64,000 nt of DNA from positions 178,576 to 242,575 of the forward strand of contig NZ_QPJD01000008.1 in the NCBI RefSeq assembly GCF_003337375.1. The letters are read 5' to 3'. The stretch is from Paenibacillus prosopidis. Its GTDB lineage: Bacteria > Bacillota > Bacilli > Paenibacillales > Paenibacillaceae. The position numbers were made by a program, and so were the translations under genes. This document shows, piece after piece, positions 17,852 to 26,614 of this stretch. Position 1 is the stretch's first letter, and every line of letters starts with the position of its first letter. The notes beneath the pieces were generated by a model, which was not told the DNA's origin, searched no databases, and saw only the letters and a list, made by a program, of their open reading frames with translations.

Positions 17852-19246
17852 GTGCATACCCAAAAAACAAAGAAAGTATTGTCCGCCTTTATTCTGATTT
17901 TAGCGTTTGTCATGGTCATTACTGCGTGCGGGGGCAACCAAAACAACAACACGGCGAATCAGCCGGGGAATGAAGCAGGCCAAGGCAATGAAGGCGCAAC
18001 AAACGAAGCGGCGGGAGATTCCGCATTGGCGAAAGCGTTGAACGGTGAATTCAAGGGAACAAAGGTTACCATGTTCGGTCCGTTTACGGATGCGGATGAG
18101 GTGAAGTTCACAGAAAGCATTAAAGCATTCGAAGAAAAATCGGGAATCGATATCGCTTACGAGGGCTCCAAGGAGTTCGAGGCAACGATTTCAGTTCGCG
18201 TAAATGGCGGAAACGCTCCTGATATAGCGGATTTCCCTCAGCCGGGATTGCTGAAGGGTTTCGTGAAAGACGGTAAGGTTATTGACGTTAAGTCCTTCTT
18301 GAACGATGAATACTTAAAGAAGCAATACAACCAAAGCTGGCTCGACATGGCTACGATGGAAGGCGCCAGCGGTGAGGTAATGGCGGGCGTCTGGGCTCGC
18401 AGCAGCGTGAAGAGCTTAGTTTGGTATAACAAGAAGGCGTTTGAGGAAGCTGGTTATACAGTACCGAAAACGTGGACAGAGCTGATGGCATTAACGGAGC
18501 AGATCGCAAAGGACGGCGATCCGGCTTGGAGCATCGGCATCGAGAGCGGTACGGCGACAGGCTGGCCGGCAACAGACTGGATGGAGGATATTATGCTCCG
18601 TACGACTTCGCCGGAAAACTACGATAAATGGGTGTCAGGCGAGCTTCCGTTCACGGATCCAATCGTGAATAACGCGGCACAAAAAATGTCCGACATTTGG
18701 TTTAACGAGGATTATGTGTATGGCGGCCGCAAGTCGATCGCAACAACATCCTTCGGCGATGCAGTGAAGCCGTTGTTTGACAATCCGCCAAAAGCATGGC
18801 TGCACCGCCAAGCCGGATTTATTACGAGCTTCTTCCCAGAAGGGCTGACGGCAGATGATTACGACTGGTTCCCGCTGCCTCCGATCGATGAGCAGTATGG
18901 TCAACCGGCGCTGATCTCCGGTGATATTTACGCTATGTTCAATGACCGTCCGGAAGTTCGCGCAGTTATGGAGTTTTTCACGACTGGTGAGTCCCTTAAG
19001 TCTTGGATTCAAACCGGCGGTGTAACAGCGCCGATGAATGACGCGGATCCGTCCTGGTACCCGAATGATCAAGAGCGCCGGATGGCGGAATTCGTGAAAA
19101 CGGCAGATACGATCCGTTTTGACGGCTCCGACTTGATGCCTGGCGCAGTTGGCGCAGGTACGTTTTGGAAGGGCATGACCGATTACGTTAGCGGTACCGT
19201 TGATTTGGATACTGCATTGAAAGAGATTCAAGCAGGCTGGAAATAA
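17852..19246 (+). CDS. Alpha-glucoside-type solute-binding lipoprotein (AglE-like)
   Basis: Family 1 solute-binding protein, about 464 aa from GTG 17852 (AAAGGA 17838-17843 is 8 bases upstream; the in-frame ATG 17843 overlaps that site). Lipobox ITAC near residue 26, then an Asn/Gly/Glu-rich tether. The mature sequence (NAPDIADFPQPGLL, GWPATDWMEDIMLR) resembles AglE of alpha-glucoside transporters more than MalE. First gene of an operon with two permeases and an alpha-glucosidase, so ligands such as sucrose, maltose, trehalose or related glucosides are plausible. Confidence 0.88.
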   Translation: MHTQKTKKVLSAFILILAFVMVITACGGNQNNNTANQPGNEAGQGNEGATNEAAGDSALAKALNGEFKGTKVTMFGPFTDADEVKFTESIKAFEEKSGIDIAYEGSKEFEATISVRVNGGNAPDIADFPQPGLLKGFVKDGKVIDVKSFLNDEYLKKQYNQSWLDMATMEGASGEVMAGVWARSSVKSLVWYNKKAFEEAGYTVPKTWTELMALTEQIAKDGDPAWSIGIESGTATGWPATDWMEDIMLRTTSPENYDKWVSGELPFTDPIVNNAAQKMSDIWFNEDYVYGGRKSIATTSFGDAVKPLFDNPPKAWLHRQAGFITSFFPEGLTADDYDWFPLPPIDEQYGQPALISGDIYAMFNDRPEVRAVMEFFTTGESLKSWIQTGGVTAPMNDADPSWYPNDQERRMAEFVKTADTIRFDGSDLMPGAVGAGTFWKGMTDYVSGTVDLDTALKEIQAGWK

Positions 19247-19269
19247 CAGATAACGGATTTAGGTTTGGC

Positions 19270-19302
19270 GAGGGGCTGCCAGCCGCAGGGCTGCGGTCCC
19301 TC
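19270..19302 (+). other. Intercistronic hairpin between binding protein and permeases
   Basis: GAGGG (19270-19274) / CCCTC (19298-19302) with an inner CCGCA/TGCGG stem (19283-19287, 19292-19296), no T-run. Such hairpins after binding-protein genes often stabilise the upstream message and lower permease expression; that is inference here. Confidence 0.5.
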
Positions 19303-19330
19303 AATAGGTTATGACAGGAGGGGATTTGTT

Positions 19331-20413
19331 ATGGAATTACAGGCGAGGAAAGGCAATGCTCTGCGTCTACTGTTGATATCCGTGCTGGTGCCGGCCTTGA
19401 ATATTGCTATTCACTGGTGCATATTTTTGTTTTTTCGCGACTCTGATCTTCCTTCCGTTCTAAAGGCGGTACTGGCGGTCGCGTGGGGCGCATTCGGTAT
19501 CTACTCCATTTATTACACGCTCAATTGGGTAGTCGAGCAGTATCCGGATCAATGGAAGCGGAGAATATTGCCTTTTGTTTTTGTCGGACCGGCGGTAGTG
19601 CTGCTCGGATGGCTGCTTGTGTTCCCGACGCTGCGGACTCTTTATTTAAGCTTTTTTGATGCAAGCTCGGTTAATTTTGTCGGCTTCGCCAACTATTTGG
19701 CCGTGTTTACGGACCGGCTGCTCGTGATGGCGCTGCGCAACAACCTGCTTTGGGTGTTTTTCGGGACGCTTGCTTGCGTAAGCCTTGGTCTTCTCATCGC
19801 CATATTGGCCGACCGAAGCAGCTTCGAGAAGCTTGCTAAGGGACTCATATTCATGCCGATGGCGATCTCGTTCGTAGCCGCCGGAGTCATCTGGAAATTT
19901 ATTTATTACTACCAGCCGGGGCAGGAGCAAATCGGGCTTCTGAACGCGATCGTCGTGAAATTCGGAGGCGAGCCGCAGGCGTGGCTCAGCATGATTCAGC
20001 CGTGGAACAATCTGTTTCTGATCGCGATTCTCATATGGATGCAAACGGGGTTCGCGATGGTTATTTTTTCGGCGGCTATCAAGAGTATTCCGGAGGATAT
20101 GCTGGAAGCTGCACGAATGGACGGCGCCGGAGAGGTTCGGATTTTCTTTAAAATTATGATTCCGTACATTGCAGGCACGCTGCTGTCGGTTACGACAACG
20201 ATTATCGTATTTACGCTCAAAATTTTCGACGTGGTTATGATTATGACCGGCGGACAATATGAGACGGATGTTGTCGCTACACAGTTTTACCGGCAGCTCT
20301 TCATGTATCAAAATGCAGGCTACGGCTCGACCTTGGCGATTGTGCTGCTCATAGCGGTCATCCCGGTCATTGTCATTAACCTGCGCCAGTTCCGCAGAGA
20401 GGGGGGCTTCTAA
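19331..20413 (+). CDS. Alpha-glucoside ABC transporter permease, AglF-like
   Basis: MalF-type permease, about 360 aa from ATG 19331 (GGAGGGG at 19317-19323). Two extra hydrophobic segments (about residues 10-30 and 45-65) precede the usual six-helix core, making it longer than the permease at 5994. The EAA loop is LEAARMDGAGEVRIFFKIMI. One-base-tight junction with the next gene (stop 20413, start 20414). Confidence 0.9.
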   Translation: MELQARKGNALRLLLISVLVPALNIAIHWCIFLFFRDSDLPSVLKAVLAVAWGAFGIYSIYYTLNWVVEQYPDQWKRRILPFVFVGPAVVLLGWLLVFPTLRTLYLSFFDASSVNFVGFANYLAVFTDRLLVMALRNNLLWVFFGTLACVSLGLLIAILADRSSFEKLAKGLIFMPMAISFVAAGVIWKFIYYYQPGQEQIGLLNAIVVKFGGEPQAWLSMIQPWNNLFLIAILIWMQTGFAMVIFSAAIKSIPEDMLEAARMDGAGEVRIFFKIMIPYIAGTLLSVTTTIIVFTLKIFDVVMIMTGGQYETDVVATQFYRQLFMYQNAGYGSTLAIVLLIAVIPVIVINLRQFRREGGF

Positions 20414-21505
20414 ATGCGCAGCAGGAAAGGAATCCGTAAATCGAAGTGGCTCGTGAATACAGTGCTAGCCATCATCTGTCTCGTCTGGACAATCCCTACG
20501 CTTGGACTGCTCGTTTCCTCGTTTCGCCCGGCAGCCGATATTCTGGCAACTGGGTGGTGGAACATTTTGCCCCATCGGGACTGGCAGACAACAGAGCAAT
20601 TGCAGCTGCCAAAAGATACCGATCTTCGCGCTCCGATTATAGTGAACGGAGTAACATATACGGATGATCAGCTGCGTGCGGGCGTAGAGCAGGGCGGGGA
20701 AAGGCTTATTTGGGAAAACCGGAGGGCTCGGCTTCTCAATGTACAAGAGAAGGAATGGACGGTCATTTCCAACTTCACGACCCAAAACTACGAGACCGTG
20801 CTTGGCGGGAAGACGTACGAGATTAAGATGCCTGACGGCAGCACGAAGACGGAGAAGGGCAGCGGCATGTCGCGTTCGTTCTGGAATACAGTTGCCGTGA
20901 CGGTGCCGGCGACTGTCATTCCGATTTTTATCGCTTCCTTTGCGGCTTATGCCTTCGCATGGCTTCGCTTCCCCGGCAGGAAGACATTGTTTGTCATCGT
21001 TATCGCGCTGCTGGTCGTGCCGCTTCAGGTTGCGCTCATACCGATCTTGCGCGACTACACGGCGCTCGGACTTAACGGGACTTATTTCGGTATATGGCTG
21101 GCGCATACCGCATTCGGATTGCCGCTGATTACGTATTTCATGTATACCTCCATAAGCCAGCTTCCGAAGGATTTGTTTGAATCGGCCTTTATGGATGGCG
21201 CAACGAACTTTACGATATTCAGCAAGCTGATTTTGCCGCTTTCCGTGCCGGCGTTAGCTTCTATAAGCATTTTTCAATTTTTATGGGTATGGAATGACTA
21301 TCTTGTGTCGCTTATCTTTCTCGGCAGCCAGCCGGAAGTTCAGGTACTGTCGATGAATATTGCGAATTTGGTCGGCTCAAGAGGCAACGATTGGCATCTG
21401 CTCACGGCAGCTGCATTCGTCTCGATGCTGATGCCGCTGGCTGTATTTTTCGCCTTGCAGAAATATTTCGTCCGCGGATTGCTTGGCGGGTCGGTCAAGG
21501 GCTGA
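20414..21505 (+). CDS. Alpha-glucoside ABC transporter permease with extracytoplasmic insertion, AglG-like
   Basis: MalG-type permease of 363 aa, about 85 residues longer than the usual member. The extra sequence (about residues 40-145, hydrophilic, between transmembrane helices 1 and 2) would face the outside and might contact the binding protein. The rest is canonical: EAA loop FESAFMDGATNFTIFSKLIL and C-terminus YFVRGLLGGSVKG. AglG-type permeases of alpha-glucoside transporters are also long (about 380 aa), which supports the agl assignment. Confidence 0.9.
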   Translation: MRSRKGIRKSKWLVNTVLAIICLVWTIPTLGLLVSSFRPAADILATGWWNILPHRDWQTTEQLQLPKDTDLRAPIIVNGVTYTDDQLRAGVEQGGERLIWENRRARLLNVQEKEWTVISNFTTQNYETVLGGKTYEIKMPDGSTKTEKGSGMSRSFWNTVAVTVPATVIPIFIASFAAYAFAWLRFPGRKTLFVIVIALLVVPLQVALIPILRDYTALGLNGTYFGIWLAHTAFGLPLITYFMYTSISQLPKDLFESAFMDGATNFTIFSKLILPLSVPALASISIFQFLWVWNDYLVSLIFLGSQPEVQVLSMNIANLVGSRGNDWHLLTAAAFVSMLMPLAVFFALQKYFVRGLLGGSVKG

Positions 21506-21578
21506 GTTCGTACGATGAAGGACGAGAATGGCGCAGCGTTAGGACCTGAAGTCCGATCATGCGCCATTTGCTTTTTTT

Positions 21579-21674
21579 AAATATAAGAAGGTATAAATTT
21601 GAACCTTATACGAGCTTATATTTCACCGCGAAACGAGCTTTACCGCCAAGGACGGGGACAGCCGTTTACGCTAG
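21579..21674 (-). repeat. Dispersed structured repeat, copy B
   Basis: Reverse-oriented copy of the element at 9506, about 96 bases, lying between the permease and alpha-glucosidase genes. The two-tier hairpin is perfect here: AAATATAAG (21579-21587) with CTTATATTT (21615-21623) and GTATAA (21591-21596) with TTATAC (21606-21611). Relative to copy A the inner arms changed on both sides (GTATAT/ATATAC to GTATAA/TTATAC). Confidence 0.88.
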
Positions 21675-21708
21675 GATAGATTTATCTGTGAGAAGAGGAG
21701 AGGCTTGC

Positions 21709-23364
21709 ATGTCTAGAAAACCAGCTTGGTGGAAGGAATCGGTTGTATATCAGGTGTATTGGCGCAGCTTCCGCGACACGGACGGCGATGGAATCGGGGA
21801 CTTGAAGGGTGTGATTGAAAAGCTTGATTACATCCGCTCGCTCGGGGTAACGATGCTATGGGTTAATCCTTTTAACGAATCACCGGATAAGGATAACGGC
21901 TATGACGTATCCGATTATTATGCCATCATGAAAAAAGCAGGGACAATGGCTGATTTCGATCGATTGCTAACGGAGACACATGCCCGCGGCATGAAGCTGA
22001 TGATGGACGTTGTCGTTAATCATACATCCGACAGGCATCCATGGTTTATCGAATCGCGTTCAACGAGGAACAATCCGAAACGGGATTGGTATATCTGGCA
22101 GGATGGCAAGGATGGGGAGCCTCCTACGAACTGGCGCTCTTATTTCAATCCTTCGTGCTGGGAGCTGGATGAGGCAACGGGGCAATATTACATGCATTCC
22201 TTTGCTACCGAGCAGCCCGATTTGAATTGGGCTAACCCTGAGGTGCGTGAGGAAATATATAAGATGCTGCGGTTTTGGCTCGATAAAGGAGTGGACGGGC
22301 TGCGGCTTGATGCGTTAGCGCTTCTTGCGAAACCGGATAAGTATGCAGATGCGGAAAATCCTCGCGACATCAGATACTTAACACATAACCCGGGGCTGCA
22401 TGACTATTTGCAGGAAATGAACCGGGAGGTTTTCCGTCATTACGATATTATGACCGTTGGTGAAATCGCGTTCGCCACGCCGGAGACAGGTGTTCTGTTC
22501 GTCGATGAGGAGCGGAACGAGCTGAACACGTTGTTTCACTTTGAAGTAGCCGATGAAATGCCGGAGTGGGATATGGTACGGTTCAAGCGCATCCAGATGC
22601 TGTGGGCGGAATCGCTTAAGGGCCGGGGCTTCGGCTCCCAGTTCCTTAACAATCATGACCATACGAGACAAGTCTCGCGTTACGGCAACGATAAGGAATA
22701 CCGGGAGGAATCGGCAAAGCTGCTCGCGACGATGATACATACGCTGCCGGGCATTCCTTATATATACCAGGGTGAAGAGATCGGGATGACTGGGGTAAGG
22801 TATGAAACGATTGGAGACTACCAGGACATCGCGATGATTAATAAGTATGTGGAGGAAGTGGGCAAGGGAGGGGATCCTGCAGCGGTGCTGCGCTCGCTTC
22901 AGCCTCTTAGCCGTGACAACTCGCGTTCGCCGATGCACTGGGATGACAGCACAAATGCCGGATTCACGAAAGGAACGCCATGGATTAAAATCAATCCAAA
23001 TTATCGCGAAATTAATGTGGAACGGGCTGAACAAGATCCGAATTCTGTTCTAGCTTTCTATAGGAAGTTGATAGCGCTGCGCTCGCGTTCCCCGGTAATG
23101 GTCTATGGGGATTTCACCGACATTAGCGGCGATGACGCTCATCTCTATGTCTATATGAGGGAATATGATGGAACCAAGTGGATTGTGCTGCTAAACCACG
23201 GGGAGTCTCCTCGTATATTTACATTTCCTGAAGCCGCAATAGCTCAAAAAACGCATAATCCGGTGCTTGTTCTTGGCACCCATGAGACGTCCGAAACATG
23301 GAATGACGAAGGAACGATTGAGCTGAGGCCTTATGAGGCACGGATTTATGAGATGAAGGAATAG
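21709..23364 (+). CDS. Alpha-glucosidase, GH13 family (AglA/oligo-1,6-glucosidase-like)
   Basis: Cytoplasmic glycoside hydrolase (551 aa) expected to split the imported alpha-glucoside into glucose units. GH13 regions: WWKESVVYQVYWRSFRDTDGDGIGD at the N-terminus (region around the barrel entry), DVVVNHTSD, the nucleophile Asp in GLRLDAL, the acid/base Glu in TVGEIAFA and the transition-state Asp in LNNHDHTR; HDxxR is typical of oligosaccharide-cleaving members. No signal peptide. Start ATG 21709 follows GAGAAGAGGAGAGG; the frame runs upstream through repeat copy B without a usable start. Confidence 0.93.
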   Translation: MSRKPAWWKESVVYQVYWRSFRDTDGDGIGDLKGVIEKLDYIRSLGVTMLWVNPFNESPDKDNGYDVSDYYAIMKKAGTMADFDRLLTETHARGMKLMMDVVVNHTSDRHPWFIESRSTRNNPKRDWYIWQDGKDGEPPTNWRSYFNPSCWELDEATGQYYMHSFATEQPDLNWANPEVREEIYKMLRFWLDKGVDGLRLDALALLAKPDKYADAENPRDIRYLTHNPGLHDYLQEMNREVFRHYDIMTVGEIAFATPETGVLFVDEERNELNTLFHFEVADEMPEWDMVRFKRIQMLWAESLKGRGFGSQFLNNHDHTRQVSRYGNDKEYREESAKLLATMIHTLPGIPYIYQGEEIGMTGVRYETIGDYQDIAMINKYVEEVGKGGDPAAVLRSLQPLSRDNSRSPMHWDDSTNAGFTKGTPWIKINPNYREINVERAEQDPNSVLAFYRKLIALRSRSPVMVYGDFTDISGDDAHLYVYMREYDGTKWIVLLNHGESPRIFTFPEAAIAQKTHNPVLVLGTHETSETWNDEGTIELRPYEARIYEMKE

Positions 23365-23441
23365 AAGGGCAACAAGATATCGAATCCAATGTAGCCCACT
23401 TATCCCCTAAAATAAGTGGAGGTAAGTCCTGAGTAAGACAT

Positions 23442-23492
23442 GGGGCTGTCCCTGAAGGTCTATAACCTTCTGGGACAGCCCCTCCTTTTTTA
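23442..23492 (+). terminator. Terminator of the agl-like operon
   Basis: Long near-perfect stem: GGGGCTGTCCC (23442-23452) with GGGACAGCCCC (23472-23482), a T-T mismatch and an inner GAAGGT/ACCTTC stem, then TCCTTTTTTATTT. Another small hairpin, CCACTTAT/ATAAGTGG (23397-23404, 23412-23419), precedes it. Confidence 0.92.
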
Positions 23493-23493
23493 T

Positions 23494-24321
23494 TTATATA
23501 ACAATTTTGACTCGTTCAGCGTCAACTGCCGCGACCTTGCGGCCTTTACCGTATGGAATGCAGAGCGGTGTTCCAAAGATCGGATCGGCTGTTACTTGGC
23601 ATTCCATATCGAATACGTCACGAATCAGCTGCTCGTTCATGATTATTTCCGGCTCGCCTTGCGCGTAGATACGGCCTTCTTTGACTGCGACGATATGATG
23701 CGCATAACGGCATGCGAGATTAATGTCATGCAGAACCATTACGATCGTACGGTTCTCTTGTTCGTTTAAGTCAAACAGCAAATCAAGAATCTCGATTTGA
23801 TGCGTCATATCGAGGTATGTCGTCGGCTCATCAAGCAAAATAGTCGGTGTGTTCTGAGCAAGGGTCATTGCAATCCAGGCGCGCTGCCGTTGTCCGCCGG
23901 AAAGTGAGTCAACGGAACGGGCAGAGAGCTCATTCATATGTGTCACTTCAAGCGCCTTCTTTACCATTTTCTCGTCCTCGTGAGACCATTGCTGCAGCCA
24001 GCTTTGGTAAGGATAGCGGCCTTGCTTCACAAGCTGATGAACGGTTAAGCCTTCCGGAGCGATTGGGCCTTGCGGTAAGATGGCCAGACGTCTGGCCACT
24101 TCTTTGCTCGAGAGCTTGGAAATTTCGCTGCCGTCAAGCAAAATGGAGCCCTCCTGCGGCTTCAATAGACGGGCAAGCGAACGAAGCAGCGTTGATTTGC
24201 CGCAGCCGTTGCTGCCGATGAACACAGTAATTTTACCTGTAGGAATAAGTAAATCGAGATTGGAGAAAATCGGCTTTTGTCCATAGGATAGCGTAAGGTT
24301 CTTCGCTTGAATGGAGGGCAC
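23494..24321 (-). CDS. Iron-siderophore ABC transporter ATPase, FecE/FhuC-like
   Basis: ABC ATPase of about 275 aa energising siderophore uptake through the two FecCD-type permeases upstream. Walker A GSNGCGKST, signature LSGGQRQRAWIAM, Walker B ILLDEPTTYLD, switch His in VLHDINLACRYAHHIV. Two GTG starts are possible (24330 and 24321); GGGAG is better spaced for 24321. Third gene of the Fur-controlled minus-strand operon, 55 bases after the second permease gene. Confidence 0.92.
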   Translation of the reverse strand: MPSIQAKNLTLSYGQKPIFSNLDLLIPTGKITVFIGSNGCGKSTLLRSLARLLKPQEGSILLDGSEISKLSSKEVARRLAILPQGPIAPEGLTVHQLVKQGRYPYQSWLQQWSHEDEKMVKKALEVTHMNELSARSVDSLSGGQRQRAWIAMTLAQNTPTILLDEPTTYLDMTHQIEILDLLFDLNEQENRTIVMVLHDINLACRYAHHIVAVKEGRIYAQGEPEIIMNEQLIRDVFDMECQVTADPIFGTPLCIPYGKGRKVAAVDAERVKIVI

Positions 24322-24376
24322 GAGACTCACTCCCTTTCATTTTATCGTTTGTAGTTAAATGTAACCTCGGAGAGTG

Positions 24377-25423
24377 TTACGCTCCGCTGCGGTGACGGTA
24401 TAGCAAATAGATAAAGAATGGTGCCCCGATCGCGGCTGTAAACACTCCTGCCGGAATATCGAGCGGGATGAACGCAACTCTGGCTACAAGATCGGAAAGC
24501 AGCAATACGAGCGAGCCAATAAGAGCTGAAACTGGGATAACGCCGCCATAGGCGGGTCCAACCAGTTTGCGGGCTATATGCGGAGCCATCAGTCCGATAA
24601 AGTTAATGGCGCCGCCAATGGCGACTGCTGCTCCTGCCAGCGCAACGCTGATAAAAAGAAGAATCGTCCGTTTGACATGAACCGGGCTGCCGACGCTTGT
24701 TGCGACCTCATCTCCCAGCTCCTGCACGTTTAAATGCCTGGCGTAAATAAAGGCTACCGGCAGTAGGATGAATATCCAGGGCAACAGTGTCAATACGTCC
24801 CGTTCCCAGGAGACACCGTAAATGCTTCCCGTCATAAAGGTAAACGCTTTGACGGCTACTGCAGTCGGCGTAAACGATGCTGTTAGAATGAGCATATAAG
24901 TAACGGCGGTTAATGCCGTAGCCATGCCGATTCCGATGAGCACAAGCCGAAGCGGTGTAATTCCGCGGCGGTAAGCGAATAAATAGATCAGAAAAGCGGC
25001 AGCGAATGCTCCGACAACAGCACTAAGCGGCATGAAGCGGATACTGACATGCGAGAAGTACAGAATGAATACTACGGTGCCCAGAGAAGCACCTCCGGAT
25101 ATACCGATAATGTCCGGTGAGGTAAGCGGGTTGCGGACGATACCTTGAAGCAATGCGCCGGACACGGCGAGCGCCGAGCCTACCAAAACCGCGATAATGA
25201 CACGCGGCAAGCGAAGCGAAAATATGATCATGGAATCGGATGACTCGCCGATGCCGATAATCGTACGAATGACGGCAAGCGGACTGATCGATGTGCTGCC
25301 GAGTCCTACACATACGACGATGGCTGCCAGGTTGGCAATGATCAAAAGGACGGTCATCGCAACGGTTCGGCGGTCTATTTGAAAGGAATGCTTGCGGCCT
25401 CTAAGCGTAAACCATCCATTCAT
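24377..25423 (-). CDS. Iron-siderophore ABC permease, FecCD family (second subunit)
   Basis: Permease of about 348 aa with about nine or ten transmembrane segments and family motifs GSALAVSGALLQGIVRNPLTSPDIIGISGGASLG and LVGPAYGGVIPVSALIG. Chosen start ATG 25423 lies one base after the stop codon of the first permease, with GGGGGG upstream inside that gene; the frame reaches back to 25471 but overlaps unnecessarily. Forms the channel with the product of 25425-26432. Confidence 0.92.
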   Translation of the reverse strand: MNGWFTLRGRKHSFQIDRRTVAMTVLLIIANLAAIVVCVGLGSTSISPLAVIRTIIGIGESSDSMIIFSLRLPRVIIAVLVGSALAVSGALLQGIVRNPLTSPDIIGISGGASLGTVVFILYFSHVSIRFMPLSAVVGAFAAAFLIYLFAYRRGITPLRLVLIGIGMATALTAVTYMLILTASFTPTAVAVKAFTFMTGSIYGVSWERDVLTLLPWIFILLPVAFIYARHLNVQELGDEVATSVGSPVHVKRTILLFISVALAGAAVAIGGAINFIGLMAPHIARKLVGPAYGGVIPVSALIGSLVLLLSDLVARVAFIPLDIPAGVFTAAIGAPFFIYLLYRHRSGA

Positions 25424-25424
25424 T

Positions 25425-26432
25425 TTAGGAATGCCCCCCTCTTCTGGCAATATAGACGAAGAATGGAACACCGATGATGGCGGTCATGACCCCGACGGGA
25501 ACTTCCTTCGGAAATGCAATATACCGGGATCCGATGTCGGCAGCCAGCAGAAGATTGCCGCCTAACACCGCGCAGTATGGAATAACCCAACGGTAGTCGA
25601 TGCCGACTAAATAACGCGTCAGGTGAGGGATGATAATTCCGATGAAGGCGATGGGACCAGCCATGGATACCGATCCGCCGGCAAGCAATACGATGATGAT
25701 GCCGGCAGCTAATTTAATGTAGACGGTTTTCTGTCCGAGACCAACGGCCACGTCTTCGCCGAGCGCAAGCACGTTCATATGTCTTGCGACCACTAGCGCG
25801 CCAAGAAGGGCAATTCCCATGAACGGTGCAGCGGCTGTGAAAATATTCATATCGCGACCAGCTACTGAGCCTACGAACCAATATAACACTTGATCAAATG
25901 TTTGACCGCCGGTTAGCAATACGCCAAGCGAAAGCGAAGAGAAGAAGGCTGTCAATGCCGCGCCTGCAAGCGTAACCTTGAGCGGAGTAAGACCGTCATT
26001 TCCGATTGAACCGAGTACATAAACCAGAGTGGCCGTGAATGCCGCACCGATGAAGGCAAGCGTAGCAAACGTCGATAAGCCGCTCGCTCCGAAGAAGGCG
26101 GAGCCTGTAACTATGAAAAAAGCGGCTCCGGCATTGATGCCGAAGATGCTCGGTGAAGCGAGCTGGTTACGGGTTATACCCTGCATCAATGCACCTGCGA
26201 CGGCTAGACTTGCCCCGACAGCGGCAGCTATAAGCGCGCGTGGCATTCTTGCCGTTTGTATAATAAGATGCTCTTGAGAGCCGTTGAATGCGGTATAGGA
26301 TTCTACGATTGTTCGCCAATCAATGTTCGTTACTCCAAAAGCGATGCTGCAAACGATGCCGGCGGCAAAGAGGAGAAGCCCTGCGAGCAGCCCTGCAACC
26401 TTCTGATAATGCGATGATAATAGAGTGTCCAT
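25425..26432 (-). CDS. Iron-siderophore ABC permease, FecCD family (first subunit)
   Basis: Permease of 335 aa, first gene of the minus-strand uptake operon. Motifs: VGASLAVAGALMQGITRNQLASPSIFGINAGA and LVGIDYRWVIPYCAVLGG. ATG 26432 follows AAAGAGGAAATC. The upstream intergenic region carries a Fur box (26510-26524), so expression should rise when iron is scarce. Confidence 0.93.
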   Translation of the reverse strand: MDTLLSSHYQKVAGLLAGLLLFAAGIVCSIAFGVTNIDWRTIVESYTAFNGSQEHLIIQTARMPRALIAAAVGASLAVAGALMQGITRNQLASPSIFGINAGAAFFIVTGSAFFGASGLSTFATLAFIGAAFTATLVYVLGSIGNDGLTPLKVTLAGAALTAFFSSLSLGVLLTGGQTFDQVLYWFVGSVAGRDMNIFTAAAPFMGIALLGALVVARHMNVLALGEDVAVGLGQKTVYIKLAAGIIIVLLAGGSVSMAGPIAFIGIIIPHLTRYLVGIDYRWVIPYCAVLGGNLLLAADIGSRYIAFPKEVPVGVMTAIIGVPFFVYIARRGGHS

Positions 26433-26509
26433 GATTTCCTCTTTCTTATAAGAACAATTTATTGCTACTCAAACATTTTAGGGGATCAGTACGGTGGTGT
26501 CAATGAATT

Positions 26510-26524
26510 TGAAAATCATTATCA
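26510..26524. promoter_or_regulatory. Fur box 1
   Basis: TGAAAATCATTATCA fits the 7-1-7 Fur site TGATAATNATTATCA at 13 of 15 positions. It lies 86 bases upstream of the permease operon and just upstream of the -35 box of the divergent binding-protein gene. Confidence 0.85.
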
Positions 26525-26532
26525 ACAAATGG

Positions 26533-26561
26533 TTGACTTTGCTATGCCCTCCTGTTATAGT
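26533..26561 (+). promoter_or_regulatory. Promoter of iron-binding protein gene
   Basis: TTGACT (26533-26538), 17-base spacer, TATAGT (26556-26561). It is flanked on both sides by Fur boxes. Confidence 0.7.
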
Positions 26562-26578
26562 TTCGTTTAGGAAAATAC

Positions 26579-26593
26579 TGATAATCATTTTCA
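26579..26593. promoter_or_regulatory. Fur box 2
   Basis: TGATAATCATTTTCA, 13 of 15 matches to the Fur 7-1-7 site, placed shortly downstream of the expected transcription start of the binding-protein gene. Confidence 0.85.
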
Positions 26594-26614
26594 ATGAGAA
26601 GGGGAACAACAAAA

